Assembly (NCBI GenBank): GCA_003194525.1
Contig: NBIV01000104.1
Coordinates: 186,001 to 250,000, forward strand
Source of the DNA: Gracilariopsis chorda
Taxonomy: Eukaryota; Rhodophyta; Florideophyceae; Gracilariales; Gracilariaceae
Direction: 5' to 3'
Length of the DNA: 64,000 nt
Positions within the stretch are counted from its first letter, which is position 1. Each line of letters begins with the position of its first letter. Below the pieces are notes generated by a model. It worked only from the letters and a program-made list of their open reading frames with translations. It was not told the DNA's origin and made no database searches. The translations under genes and the position numbers were made by a program. This document shows positions 32,216 to 42,559 of this stretch, piece after piece.

Positions 32216-33266
32216 CACTGGACGGTGACGCAGGGGGCCAAAAAGTAGTAATAATAAAAGCCAAAAGGGTGCTCTTCGTAGCTAAAAGCCCCAAAACAAG
32301 TTTAAAACAGTGGGATCAAAAGAACTAAACCCACTCAACGAAATAAAACAACACTAGGGAGAGCAAGAGGCTCAATCCCCAAATAAAACTTCTTAACTTC
32401 TTTGTTGAAACGGCGCGCAACCCAAGAATTATGTCAAGGATCACTAAGGGTCACACCCTCGGCTTCCGGTCAGACACTCCGGATGTGAAGTGGATTCTGC
32501 AGCCTACCTACCTCTGCACTAACCAGAAGCAGGCGCATACAATCCTTACAGGGCTTCCCGAGGAGAGCTACTAACAGCGGGATATGCTTTCACTCTATAC
32601 CCAAGCTGGCCCTTTGCAGGAAAGGTTGCACGGCATGTCGCCTGCGGATAGCTTCCCGTCAACTACTTCCGTCCAGAAATCACCAGGTCTTTCGACCGAC
32701 ACCGTTATCCGAGCAAAGCTCCGGTGGGGCTCACAGACGACAGAAACACCTTTGGTACACACTACCCGTCTCCCGCCCACGCCTAAGGCGCTTCAACCGG
32801 TATTAGCGACGGTACTTCCCCACCCTTTTGGACAACTAGCGGCCCACGCCTCACTAGAAGCCCTTTGTCCAGCGGCGAACGCCTCACTGGTTGTTGGTGA
32901 TAGTTGAAGTGGCTAAAGGTTGATAGGGGATGGGGCTTAGATGTTGGTCGATTGTTGAGGTGAGTTCAGACCGAAGTCCGAAGCTCAGAACCTCTTTTTA
33001 TAGTGTTTAGAGGCACTACAAACGAGCCAAATACGCATTTCTACTTGCTAGTTACTAATGTGTGCGTCTAGGTTACTCCATTGGCTTCTAGAGACCTCTG
33101 GAGCTGCACACTAACCAATAATAAAGCGACAATTTGCGCCAGCATCACTAAAATACTGTAGTCTTTGCTGGGCCAACAAAGCGTGCAATGTGCTAGACAC
33201 TACTGGAACATTCTACACGTGTGTTCCAGCAATGTCTGGCACATTCCGCAACATTCGCGAACGACA
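32204..33266 (-). repeat. 5' LTR of the gypsy element
   Basis: 1063 bp, beginning TGTGGGCGCC on the plus strand and ending CGACA at 33266. It should contain the element's promoter. Nearly identical to the copy at 26525. Confidence 0.92.
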
Positions 33267-34058
33267 GTACTGTAACCATGTGATAATCTAAAGGGAAACG
33301 AAATGATTTCCTTTCTGGTGTCACAATTTGTCCTTTTTTTTCCTAAGTCACATACGCAGAGTAACACTTTCGAAGTAAACAAAGCGCTTTTAGTATGGTA
33401 CTCACACCTTAAAGATGACCAAAAGAAAAGCGAAGACAATGAGTAAACAGTTTACTGATATCTTGGCTTTATTGGGCATCTCGGTCAAGCATTGGGTTCC
33501 TAGTGGTGGTACATTAGAGACAAAGGTTTTCTAAGACGCCGAGGTCGCCTTCTTGGATGTAAAATTACGTACAAATTGCGCCGAAAGCGACATTTTTGGC
33601 GACAAAGTTATAACTCTAGTTCCATTTATGCTGAAAATTGAAGGTAATTAAGTGGGTACTCTGGTTAATGCATGAATAATCTTCAGAGGTTTCATCTAAT
33701 AATATCGCTAATTAGCATAATACTTATGTTTTGTGCGTTCCAAAGACCAAAATGTTGGGAACATGTTCGCTTTCCCGTGCAACATGAACTGGTATCGCCT
33801 TTTACTAGAGAACAATAGTAGAAACCGTTTCAGTGATATTGAAAACTAACACATCGCAGAAATAATTCTAATAGCCCTAAAATTATACGTACTGAAATCA
33901 TGCAATAGTTCCATAATCATTCATGGGTACTTCAACTACGCCATAGTTTTTGCTGAATTACATGTTTTCAATGTTGTGTTATCATATACTGGAGAGCAAG
34001 CACATATTGCATAAATGCTCTGCAGTCTCAACTGCCGTAGACGATCATCTGCAGTACA
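33267..34058. other. AT-rich stretch, no gene seen
   Basis: About 0.8 kb with no open frame of interest. It does not continue the Helitron sequence that flanks the retroelement on its other side. It may be the 5' flank of the DDE transposon that follows. Confidence 0.4.
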
Positions 34059-34094
34059 GTGGTCTGGTTCTACTATCCCTTCATCTTCGTCACG

Positions 34095-35017
34095 ATGACT
34101 GAAGGGGATACTGATAAACATTCTGTTTTGTTTCGTGAACTTAGTAAGCAGTTCACGAACTGTTCAAATAAAAATACATTGCAAATTCAAGACAAGCGTT
34201 TTCGAACTCTTTTTGGCATTTCTCTGCACGTCTGCCCGCACCTTTGGGGCATGTTGTTGCATCAAAACAAATTTTCTGGGAGTCCTCTTCATCTTCTTTG
34301 GGCGTTGCTCTTCCTAAAGATTTACGCACCAGACAGAGTCAACAGCACACTGGCCATTGTGGACGAGAAGACATACCGTAAGTGGACTTGGAAAGCTGTA
34401 GCCGCAATAGCAGACCTGAAACTTGTACGATGAGAATTTCATTTCTTTCCCGAGAACAATAATCGTTACAAGTGTACTTACTACTTTATATTTAAGATAC
34501 AATGGAACGCTAGGTACTCTAAATGTCATATGGAATCTAACTGTTTTGTTTCAGTTGATGGTAATGATTTTGCAATCAAGGGACCAATACCGTTTAATTC
34601 TTGTTGGTACTCACATAAATTCAGTACACCAGTTTGAGATATGAATTAGGCATTAGCATATACTCCGATGAATTATTATGGGCTAATGGACCATTTCCAT
34701 GTGGTTCATTGTCTGACCTAAGTATATTTAGGTCTGGAATGAAGTTTTGCTTGGATGAGGTTGAGTTTGTTCTTGCTGATGGAGGCTATAAAGATGAGCA
34801 ATGCCGAAAACGTGGTAGAACAGAATTTGAATCAAAGATATTTTCTGTTATAAGAGCAAGACATTAGTCTGCAAATGCTAGGATGAAGCAATTTCAAGTG
34901 TTGTTTTCTCGATTTCGACACCATAGGTCTTTTCACTCTTCTTGTTTTCATGCTGTTGCAAACTTGACTCAATTATCTATCGAACTAGGTGAACCACTAT
35001 TTGATACTGAGCTTTGA
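34095..35017 (+). pseudogene. DDE_Tnp4 (Harbinger-like) transposase, broken
   Basis: ATG 34095. The order follows DDE_Tnp4/Harbinger nucleases: FRTLFGISLHVCPHLW, LLWALLFLKIYAPDRV, VDEKTYRKWTW, then after a break or short intron (about 34475-34553, possible GTACTT to TTTCAG) GNDFAIKGPIPFNSCWYSHK with the first catalytic Asp in DGNDF, ELGISIYSDELLWANGPFPC, FVLADGGYKDE with the second Asp, and RARH, a TAG, then MKQFQVLFSRFRHH and LTQLSIELGEPLFD. Defects: a small indel near 34437, a one-base loss near 34635 and TAG at 34865. No terminal inverted repeats identified. Confidence 0.82.
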
Positions 35018-35395
35018 ACTTTGTGTGGATTTTATACTTTATAAGTCTTCTACTTTTAAGTAAATAATGTCAGTTTTTGTATTTTTATCACCAGTCTACC
35101 ATGCAATAAATGCTAGATGCAGTGTCAATCGTTAATTTTTTATAGAAACATTACTTAAAGATGTTGATGGATGATGGTCGTTCACTCTAAGTTTTGTTTT
35201 CTTTACCGAGACAAAATCAAAAGGTACGAAACGCAAGTTTGGCTCCACGAACCACTACAATAGCAAACAATTATGGAGACAACTAACGTGTAAATAAGAG
35301 AAAAACTTAATATTCTTTTCAAGTGTTTATCGATGAAATAAAAGCTACAAATAGAACTCAATATGTAATGTAAAAACTTAATGAAGTACAAGTGG
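35018..35395. other. AT-rich stretch, no gene seen
   Basis: No supported frame; likely the 3' flank of the Harbinger-like transposon. Confidence 0.35.
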
Positions 35396-35540
35396 AAACG
35401 GCCTTCGGCCGTGGGCGGCGCTGCGCGCCGCGTTGGTTTTGTAGCTTTGTGTATTTAGTAGCGTTCGGAGGCTCTCCGAGCACTTTGCTCGCTTGCGCTC
35501 GCAATAGCGCTCGTAGAACCACAGGGCGCCACGGTGCCGA
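35396..35540. repeat. Cluster of GC-rich short hairpins
   Basis: Begins with CGGCCTTCGGCCG and GGCGCTGCGCGCC, in the same order and strand as the pair at 14395, and is followed by further small inverted repeats (GGAG-GCT-CTCC, GAGC-ACTTT-GCTC, a GCGCTCG run and GGCGCC). The first two carry TTCG and TGCG loops. Could be a Helitron end or an independent structured element. Confidence 0.6.
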
Positions 35541-35576
35541 GAGTATGTGGAGCCGTTAGGGTTTTTGTTTAGGTGC

Positions 35577-35806
35577 CTAAATTGACTGCAGTGCCAGCCA
35601 ATGATGAGAAAGCGCGACGCGTTGCTTTGTGTAACTGGGTGGCACTGCAGTCATTATGGGAGTGCCAGCCAGTAACCAGGAAGCTTTGCTGCTGCTGCTG
35701 CTGCTGAAGTTTTTAAATGGTAGGGAGGCGTTGCGCCAAATGGGCGTTTTGCATGCGCAAACGGGGGCGTGCAAAGCGAATTTGTGGCGCAACGCCTCCC
35801 GTCAGT
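35577..35806. repeat. Two consecutive long-arm hairpins with a CTG run between
   Basis: Hairpin 1: GACTGCAGTGCCA (35584-35596) pairs with its complement at 35640-35652. Hairpin 2: GGGAGGCGTTGCGCCA (35723-35738) pairs perfectly with 35785-35800. A (CTG)6-like run lies near 35690-35707. The hairpin 1 arm sequence AGTGCCAGCC recurs at 35661. Miniature inverted-repeat elements are one explanation; no target duplication was recognised. Confidence 0.75.
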
Positions 35807-36161
35807 CAACAAAACCCCCTCATACATGTGTAAATCATTAAGAGTGGGGTGTTGAGATTATGGATATACAAGACATACCTACATTTAAGTACGTATTGGC
35901 CGAACATTTTCTCAATAAATGACGCAAACACCAAGAGCACGTGTTCGTTTTCCCGTAGCTCCCTGCTTCCGAATCGAAAATTTTGGTGACAGGAATGGAG
36001 TGCAACCTATACTACGTGGATGACTATCGTAGGTGTCAATTGATTTTCGTTGACTCTTTGACACCAGGGCTTCTCATCTGAAGGTTCCAACACCACGAGC
36101 AAGAAGTATCTACCTTCCCTTCGCCTGAACGTTCGCTGGGTCACAGTCGTTACAGATTATC

Positions 36162-36680
36162 ATGTCTTTGCATCATAATAGAAAGGAGGCCGCCTTGGTC
36201 TTCTCGAAGGAGAACAATGCAGATGAGAAAGACCCCGAAACAGCCGTTAGTGCAGTTTACCAACCATTTTCTCAGTATCCAGGTGCAGACATGAGCATGT
36301 GGTCTGCCACTTGGTTTGAACCCCTACCGCAGCCCGCCCATCTAAATTTTATTGGAATGGGTACAAATCTGAGTGTTTAAGATGTTCTAAATGGAAATGA
36401 AGATTTATTCATAACAGCGCCTGTAAAGGACTTTCTCATAGAAACCCACATTCGTCAGCGGGCTGAAACGCTTTTCAGATTTGGCATCCTCATGGAAGGG
36501 GCACATCGTCACTCAAGAAGTATGAGGCAGCGTTTATTGGACAGACCAAACTTCATGGCAAACGGCCTTCCGCAAGAAGAATTTGATGATGTAGAAAGAG
36601 CGTTTGCGACTGTCTACATACTTGTCAAAACGGCTTGGTCGCAGATGAGTGTTCGATGGCTATCTCCGGAGGCTCACTAG
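36162..36680 (+). pseudogene. Unidentified protein frame with one in-frame stop
   Basis: A continuous frame of 172 codons interrupted only by TAA at 36378-36380. The first half starts MSLHHNRKEAALVFSKEN and has an aromatic WSATWFEP segment; the second half reads ETHIRQRAETLFRFGILMEG and continues charged and helical to a stop at 36680. Both halves look coding-like but match no family I know. Probably a fragment of a gene or element protein, decayed by one point mutation. Confidence 0.4.
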
Positions 36681-37264
36681 CTTCGTGTCGCGAAGTTCCA
36701 GGGTCAAGTCAAGTTCCATTAGGGTCAACTAAAGCAGCTCTACGGTGAAATGAGCAGCCGCCGCAGCAAATCCAATGTCGTCTTGAACTTCTAGTACCTC
36801 TGGTAGAGCGCTTAAGCCCATAGTAAACATGACATCCACATCTTCTGTTTTCTCCTACAATTTCTCGATTGCAATCCACTTTCAAATGATCTTCCTCTTT
36901 ATTCCCGCGTCGGAGACAAACCCTCTCCTCGAAGCAGTTTCTTCCGGAGAACATTGATGGCGGGGGCGTAGTAATGTTTAGCACACAGTATCGATAACTC
37001 TCGGTGACCTTGCTACGTAAAGAAACGCCACTGAGGCTGTGATTATGGCAAGGGAGTAGTTGAAAGAGAAAGGAGAGAAGAGAGAGAAAGGGAGAGAGGG
37101 AGATGCATATCTGCTTTGGATCTGCCGCTCATCGTGTAGCCATGAGGAACGGACGGGTAGGGTTATCAACCTGGTCGAGAGTCTCGACTCAAAATCAAAC
37201 TGTAAATGCCGCGAGGTCAACAAACGAAGCCGAGGACCTATATATGAGCGGAGGTTGTTCTAAT
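36681..37264. other. No supported gene
   Basis: Contains a purine-rich run (AGAGAAAGGAGAGAAGAGAG-like, about 37065-37100). Frames are short and featureless. Confidence 0.3.
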
Positions 37265-37565
37265 CGTCTCGAGATTAATGTGGCTCCGCTGAGCTTGCAG
37301 TGCAAAATGTGGCTTGGAAGCACGATCTGGTGTTTCTGTTGCTTGGTGAGGTGGAGACCATTGGAATGGCTCGACCTGGTACTTTGAGCGAATCCGAACC
37401 AGGTGACGCAGTTCGAGTAGTTAATGCACTGCTACAAGGTATTGACAGAATGGGGCCGCTCCAAAATGTCGTGATGACAGCAACTACTAATCTTCTGAAC
37501 GCACTGGACTCAGCATTCAGGGATCGCGCCGACATGCTCCTCAAGCTTGACGAACCACGTGGAGA
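37265..37565 (+). pseudogene. PCH2/TRIP13 AAA+ ATPase fragment
   Basis: About 100 codons in two frames. The first, LEINVAPLS, resembles the LIEINSHSLFS block of TRIP13; after a frame change the second has DLVFLLLGEVETI (Walker B, with Gly in place of Asp), SEPGDAVRVVNALLQGIDRM (sensor helix region), VVMTATTNL (sensor 1) and FRDRADMLLKLDEP. The order and spacing match pachytene checkpoint protein 2, a HORMA-remodelling ATPase. Walker A is absent, about 30 residues are missing between the frames, and the Walker B Asp is lost, so this is a dead partial copy. A functional gene should exist elsewhere. Confidence 0.82.
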
Positions 37566-39034
37566 GGCTCGAAGTTCAGAGAGAACTCGACCTGATTCGC
37601 GAGAACAAATCGTCACAACGCCACGATCCACGTTACCCTTGAGTTACAATAGCCCTCGCATAAGATAAGATAAGGAAATGTTGCTAGCTGGCCTGCCAAA
37701 GATTTGTAAGGAAAGTATACAGGAGTTAATTAGACAGGAGCCACAAAAGTTCTTGGCCTTTCTAAAGAGATAAGGCTTTTACTAAAGCCTTCCTTCAGCT
37801 TAGAAATAGAAAGCTGTTGACTACAATAAAGAAGAAGAAGAAGAAGGAAATGTTTCCAATCGAGAAACTCGTAATATGATCAAGGAGGGAAAAAAGGAAG
37901 GCCGCGAGCATTTTCTTCACCTCGTGATGAACATTATCTTCCATGTAAGACATCGAAACACTGGCATATTTAGCGCTGATCGAATGCTTCAAATACATCG
38001 ACACCCTATTTAGCAGCTTCTTTCTCCAACACGCAGGCTAGTGCTTGAGTTACCCAAACCTCCACTATTTGGCTCTAGCATGGGTCGCAAACGATGTCAA
38101 AGCTCATCCTTTCCCAAACCGTCGCAAAAATGACTGGTTATGTTAAAGACTGAACCGGTGCCGTCAAACTCAACGCCGGTAACGCCGTTTACAACGCAGG
38201 ATTGTGCCATTTGTTTCAAGTGCGCTTCAGAAACGAACAACATTTTCAACTGCTGTGGAGCATGTCAGATTGGAACATTTCGCGACTGCTTTCCATTGAA
38301 ACGAAGAACGAATCTTGGCGCAGTGTGTCGCCTACGTCGATGCCATATCACATAACGATCTGTAAGATGCTTTTGGATTATATTGTCAACGACAGCGGCT
38401 GCAGCTGCGCCGGCAGTTTACACCTTGCGAGAGGCTTTCGCTCTCACTGAAAGAGACTGCGACGTTTTGGCACATTTTGACAGCGCCAAGAAACGCGGTC
38501 ATCGGAAGCCATGAGATGATGATGATGAGAAAGCTTTGCCGAGAACCAAAATTTCACCAAATAGATAAAATTTCTCTGGATATCCAAAGTTTGGATCAGC
38601 TGCTGATGCAATGCAGTTTTGATCGACACCGTCTTGATCATCGGCAGAGCCTTCCCTCACATCACTCCGTCGCACTGTTCCGAACGAGCTTCATCTCTGT
38701 TTCAGTCGTCGCGCCGCCCACCGCCTGCGTTTCCTCCATCTCTCTGCTTGTCCGTCTGCTTTGCCGCTGCCGCTTGTTCTTGCCGCGCGCGCATCTCTTT
38801 GCTATGTTCTTTCGTGCTGTTGCTTGCGTCCGTCCCCCGCTTTTCGTTTACAGTTCTATATCTGGCGCAGCACAGCTCGTCTGTTTCAACCGGCCCCATT
38901 TGTTTCATCTCCAGCTCACTCCCACCTTGCCACCTACTACCTGCATTCGCGCACTATACTTGTACTGACTGCTTCATACTTGTGATTCATTTTGCCACGC
39001 ACCCAATTCACACTCCTCACTCTCTCAGCGCATT
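37566..39034. other. Unassigned stretch with small frames
   Basis: A (GAA)n-like run lies at about 37825-37850. A cysteine-rich frame at 38140-38355 reads CAICFKCASETNNIFNCCGA and could be a RING-like remnant, unproven. From 38640 to 38930 the plus strand is C/T-rich, as seen upstream of genes. Confidence 0.3.
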
Positions 39035-39770
39035 ATGTCCACATCTTTGTGCCGCAGCAAACACGGTGCCATGTCATCCGTGCTCCCGATCAGGAAAAGG
39101 CGCCAAGTGCGCGCCGCTGCCAAGCAGATCCGCACGCTGCCGAGGAAGCGCGAGCACTCTCGCCGTGCGGCGGCGAGTTCGCGCCGCGCCGCGCCTTTTC
39201 TATCGCATCAAGTTGCTGCGGCTGGTTTGGGCGGTAAGAAGCACGTGGAGCTGTCGAGGAAAGCCGCGCACAGCGTGGGCATGAAGAGCGTTATTGCGGC
39301 TCTGTCTGCGGTAAGTGTCGATTCATGTTCGGTTGCTCGACTTCGGCGCTTGCCATTGCGTTACCATTTACGTCCTTGTTGGACTTGGCAAGACTGCGAT
39401 AGCTATTCGCTCAAACTTGCTCATAGGTTATTGTTGCTGATATAAACTGAACTAAACTTCACCTACACCAAACACGCGCCAAGAACTAGTTCAGATCTGT
39501 GTTCCACTGAACATGTAGAGCGCCTACCGCGGAAACAACGAAGTTTCTGTCCCTCAGCAGACACGTGAAGAAATTTCCTATCGCTGGCGAGCTCTATATA
39601 CTAAGGATTGCGGAATGTTTGTCGCGACGTATCATACGGCAGTATTAATGGGAATAACGAACTCGGAAAAAAGAAATAAGACGAGTTTGAGTCTACCTGC
39701 TCGTCTTTCTGTCCTTTACGTCGCCAACGTTATCGATCTATTCACAAACAACGTGCCTCGCGCTCCATAA
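39035..39770 (+). CDS. Candidate two-exon gene ending in a Ulp1-like (C48) active-site segment
   Basis: Exon 1 39035-39310 (92 codons) ends at a strong GTAAGT donor; a candidate acceptor ACATGTAG ends at 39518, and exon 2 39519-39770 continues in phase with 83 residues. Exon 1 encodes a basic, Arg/Ala-rich region (IRKRRQVRAAAK, KREHSRRAAASSRR). Exon 2 contains YTKDCGMFVATYHTAVLMGI, the cysteine motif of Ulp1/SENP-type proteases, but there is no room for the catalytic His and Asp, so an active protease is not encoded. Either a protease-gene fragment joined to unrelated sequence, or two unrelated pieces. The cysteine motif is clearer than the gene model. Confidence 0.35.
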
Positions 39771-39795
39771 ATGGCGCTGTCATCTGATATGGTCA

Positions 39796-40293
39796 TTAGG
39801 ATGATCCCTCCAACATACCGTTTTCGTTCTGAGAAAACGGGCAAAGAACGTCTTCTTTGGAATCGAGGGCAGCTTCTACCAACAAATCCCATTGCGTCAC
39901 AGCAAATGACCAGCAGCTGTGTAGATAACGATTTAAGCTGCAGGTGTTGACTAATAGCTTGGTAGTATTTTCCACACTCAGTCCGGCTTCTATACCTGGA
40001 GCATCAAAGATTACTTCCCTCACCTTCTCCGACAGCTCTGCGGCTCTCTCAGCCCGCAGTCCACAAATCATTAACATGGTAGACCGATCTGCATCGTATT
40101 CTGGATGGCCTTCTTCCCTCGCATTAACTCCTTCACGGTGAGCATCCCTGTTTTCTCCGCTTGTTTCTGCTTGTATTTGGGAGAACTTGAGAGTTGTCTT
40201 ATTGTTTCCCACCGCCAACATAACTCTGGCTGACAACCCGTCTCTTTCACTATTAGGCTGTCCATTCTTATCGGAGGCATCCGTCGTTTGCAT
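39796..40293 (-). CDS. Hypothetical protein, 165 residues
   Basis: ATG 40293 to a stop at 39796. Mostly charged and polar, with SVENTTKLLVNTCSLNRYLH and FAVTQWDLLVEAALDSKEDV segments. No domain recognised. It is convergent with the preceding candidate gene, 25 bp apart. It may be a real small gene or part of the fragment patchwork. Confidence 0.35.
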   Translation of the reverse strand: MQTTDASDKNGQPNSERDGLSARVMLAVGNNKTTLKFSQIQAETSGENRDAHREGVNAREEGHPEYDADRSTMLMICGLRAERAAELSEKVREVIFDAPGIEAGLSVENTTKLLVNTCSLNRYLHSCWSFAVTQWDLLVEAALDSKEDVLCPFSQNENGMLEGSS

Positions 40294-40418
40294 TGTAGAA
40301 CCGTTTAATGGCTAACAATCAAGGCCGCGAAGTGGAAAACAAGGCGAACGACGAAGAGGTTTGACAGTTTGCAACAGGCAGAGCATGGCATCGACAAGTG
40401 GACGTATCATAAAAGGGA

Positions 40419-41051
40419 ATGCCCATGTGCGGTCCAGGCCCTGGACTCCAGGGTCAACACAGCACAATCGCAGCATGCTGTTTTCGAAAATTTGTTAAAA
40501 TTTTTTCTCTAGAGTTTGTGCGCGACAACAACGTTCCAAGCAACTCACCACGACTGTATTTCTCTCTCGGGAGGCAGGTGGGCGCGGGCGCTGCGCGTCT
40601 CGTAATTACGCGCCCGGCCCGCTATCGGGCAGCCCGCGCGGCTGAGGACATGTCGCTCGCGCAGCACTTGTGCGAGCAGCAGCGCTCGTCGCCCAGCGTG
40701 CTGCAGGGGCTCGCTACGCTCCACCCACGGCTCCGAAAAGCTTCCGTGGAAACACTGCATGACGCCAACGCTGATGCCGCCATGGGTGAGGTCGTGTCGG
40801 GCATTGAAGATCATGACAACGCTGACTGGCACAGCGCTTTGGAGGAGGTGAACATGCCGCCGGAGCAACAGCAACCGGCGCAACCTCAGCCGCAGCCGCC
40901 CTCAGCACAACAACAACAGTTTACATCGCTTCTTGAGTCGCTCAAGGACACGCCGGCCGCCTCTTTGCGACTTGTCTCCCCGAATGCGCGTGAATCTCTC
41001 ATCGTGCGCGCCGCTCTGATCGACGCCATGCCCGACTCGCCTCCTAAGTGA
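40419..41051 (+). CDS. Hypothetical Gln/Pro-rich frame
   Basis: 210-codon frame; the part from ATG 40650 (MSLAQHLCEQQRSS) to the stop looks most coding-like, with a PEQQQPAQPQPQPP run and a closing LLESLKDTPAASLRL segment. GC content is higher than in the flanks. It lies in a patchwork of GC-rich blocks (also 41430-41530, 42900-43260, 44290-44570, 45660-45880) that might derive from one or more host genes. No domain seen. Confidence 0.3.
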   Translation: MPMCGPGPGLQGQHSTIAACCFRKFVKIFSLEFVRDNNVPSNSPRLYFSLGRQVGAGAARLVITRPARYRAARAAEDMSLAQHLCEQQRSSPSVLQGLATLHPRLRKASVETLHDANADAAMGEVVSGIEDHDNADWHSALEEVNMPPEQQQPAQPQPQPPSAQQQQFTSLLESLKDTPAASLRLVSPNARESLIVRAALIDAMPDSPPK

Positions 41052-41560
41052 TTCCCGTTGGCAACTTATGCGTTCACCAACGCGTGGGGCTCAATTCTAC
41101 TCGAAGCCGATCAAATGCAACCGAGCCCCACTCCACGGTGCGGAGCGCTCCGACTATAACCTCACGCATTGCTCGCACACTACAATGGACCGCAGTTTGT
41201 ATGTACCACTACCTTGCAATCTACATAAGCCGCAACGCCATCATCTCCAACCATATCGTCACCTTTCGTACCGGCTTTCAACCCGTAATTCCGATCCCCC
41301 AATATCGTGAACTAGACCTACAAATCGTATTCGCCGTTTTTTCCCAGTGGCAGTATCTAGTGCTGTAGTTCAGAACAAGTTTAGGTGGATTCTGTGCTCC
41401 TGTATTGCGTGGCATTTACAGTTGTTGCTGCCATCATCTCCGCGCGGATCTGTGCGTCGTGCTCGTGCTCGCTCAACGCCACCTCCGCCACGCGGTTGCT
41501 CACGTGCTCGCGCACCAGCCGCGCCGCCTCCCAGCCGCGTTATTGCCGTTCTGTTAGGTC

Positions 41561-42559
41561 ATGGAAAGAGCTTTATCATCGCAGCGCATGGTGAACCTTT
41601 TTGAAATCGCTCTCGCAGAATGTTGTTGTCTAGCTGGAACTTTACAACCTGACAAGTTTCGTATCGAACAGTTAGATGATGGAATACATGTTCGAGCGTT
41701 TACTCCTAATGCACCTCATTTTGCAGAAGCATGTCGTTTACCCGAAAAAGCAGTTAGCTCACACGAAGCTCTTATGACAATTTTGATTCTTGAACGGCGT
41801 TCTATTCCTGGATGCCATTTTGCTCTTTCTGTGGCTCTTCAAACGAACAACGTTGCACCCATTTCCATGAATGAAAGCTTTGGAGATCAGTCTATGTAAT
41901 CTCTTGACATGACGCAGTCATTTCACTTTGTTCGCCAAGAACAGCGTGTTGAAACTCTATATAGAAGTCATGGAGTTCGTAATTTCAGATCCACAGATGT
42001 GCATTGCCATTTAATGGTATACAAGTACGAAGGATGTCCGCTTTTCTCCACGTTTGAACTTGAACGTGGAGAATCTGGGGAACCGGTGGAACAAATTGAT
42101 TTATTTGAGTACAATGAATGACTGGATTGTGGAAGCAGTACTCAGCCTCACATGTGCGAAACAGTGCCCAATGTTCATGAACGCTTAGAGTTGGAAGAGG
42201 TTTCCATTGGGTTCTTGATGTTTTCACGAAGTAAAGAGAGCTCGAGGCTCGTGAAAAACTATCAGTGTACTTTTTGCTACAAGTTGTAACTGGCACCTCC
42301 TCGTACTGAAGCAACCTATAGTGAGAACAGTGGGCGGAAGGTTTGGGTCATGGAATGCATGTCCCGCTCTCAGTTCAGTGAGATTATCGATAGCCACGAA
42401 GGTAAAGTGACCGACCTCTTGACCAATTTATCTCCTTCACCTGAGAGCGTCTATGACCGAGAGTCGCAAGAAAACAATGTTTCCCTGCCGCTTCGGATGC
42501 AACGGCTAGATGCTTATGCAGAGAGCTTTTCTCCTTTAACTGTGGGTTTCAGTGTCTGA
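41561..42559 (+). pseudogene. Unidentified protein frame with three in-frame stops
   Basis: One reading frame of 332 codons interrupted by TAA (41897), TGA (42119) and TAA (42286) with no frameshift. All four segments read as ordinary protein: FEIALAECCCLAGTLQP, then STDVHCHLMVYKYEGCPLFS, then HERLELEEVSIGFLMF, then FSEIIDSHEGKVTDLLTNLS. I recognise no family. Keeping one frame over 1 kb argues that it was coding until recently. A stop lies directly upstream of the ATG at 41555. Confidence 0.45.

Larger units (their letters stand above)
26525..33266 (-). mobile_element. Ty3/gypsy LTR retrotransposon, nearly complete
   Basis: 6742 bp element with two LTRs of equal length (1063 bp) and a Gag-Pol frame on the minus strand in the order Gag, protease, reverse transcriptase, RNase H, integrase, which defines Ty3/gypsy. 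LTRs differ at roughly two to three dozen positions by eye, so the insertion is fairly recent. LTR termini are TGTCG and CCCACA on the minus strand. Flanking pentamers (CAGAC left, GTACT right) do not match, and only the left flank is Helitron sequence. Confidence 0.93.

Noticed and set aside
38140..38355. RING-finger gene
   Set aside because: Cysteine spacing is suggestive (CAICFKC) but incomplete and the frame is short; listed only as a possible remnant.
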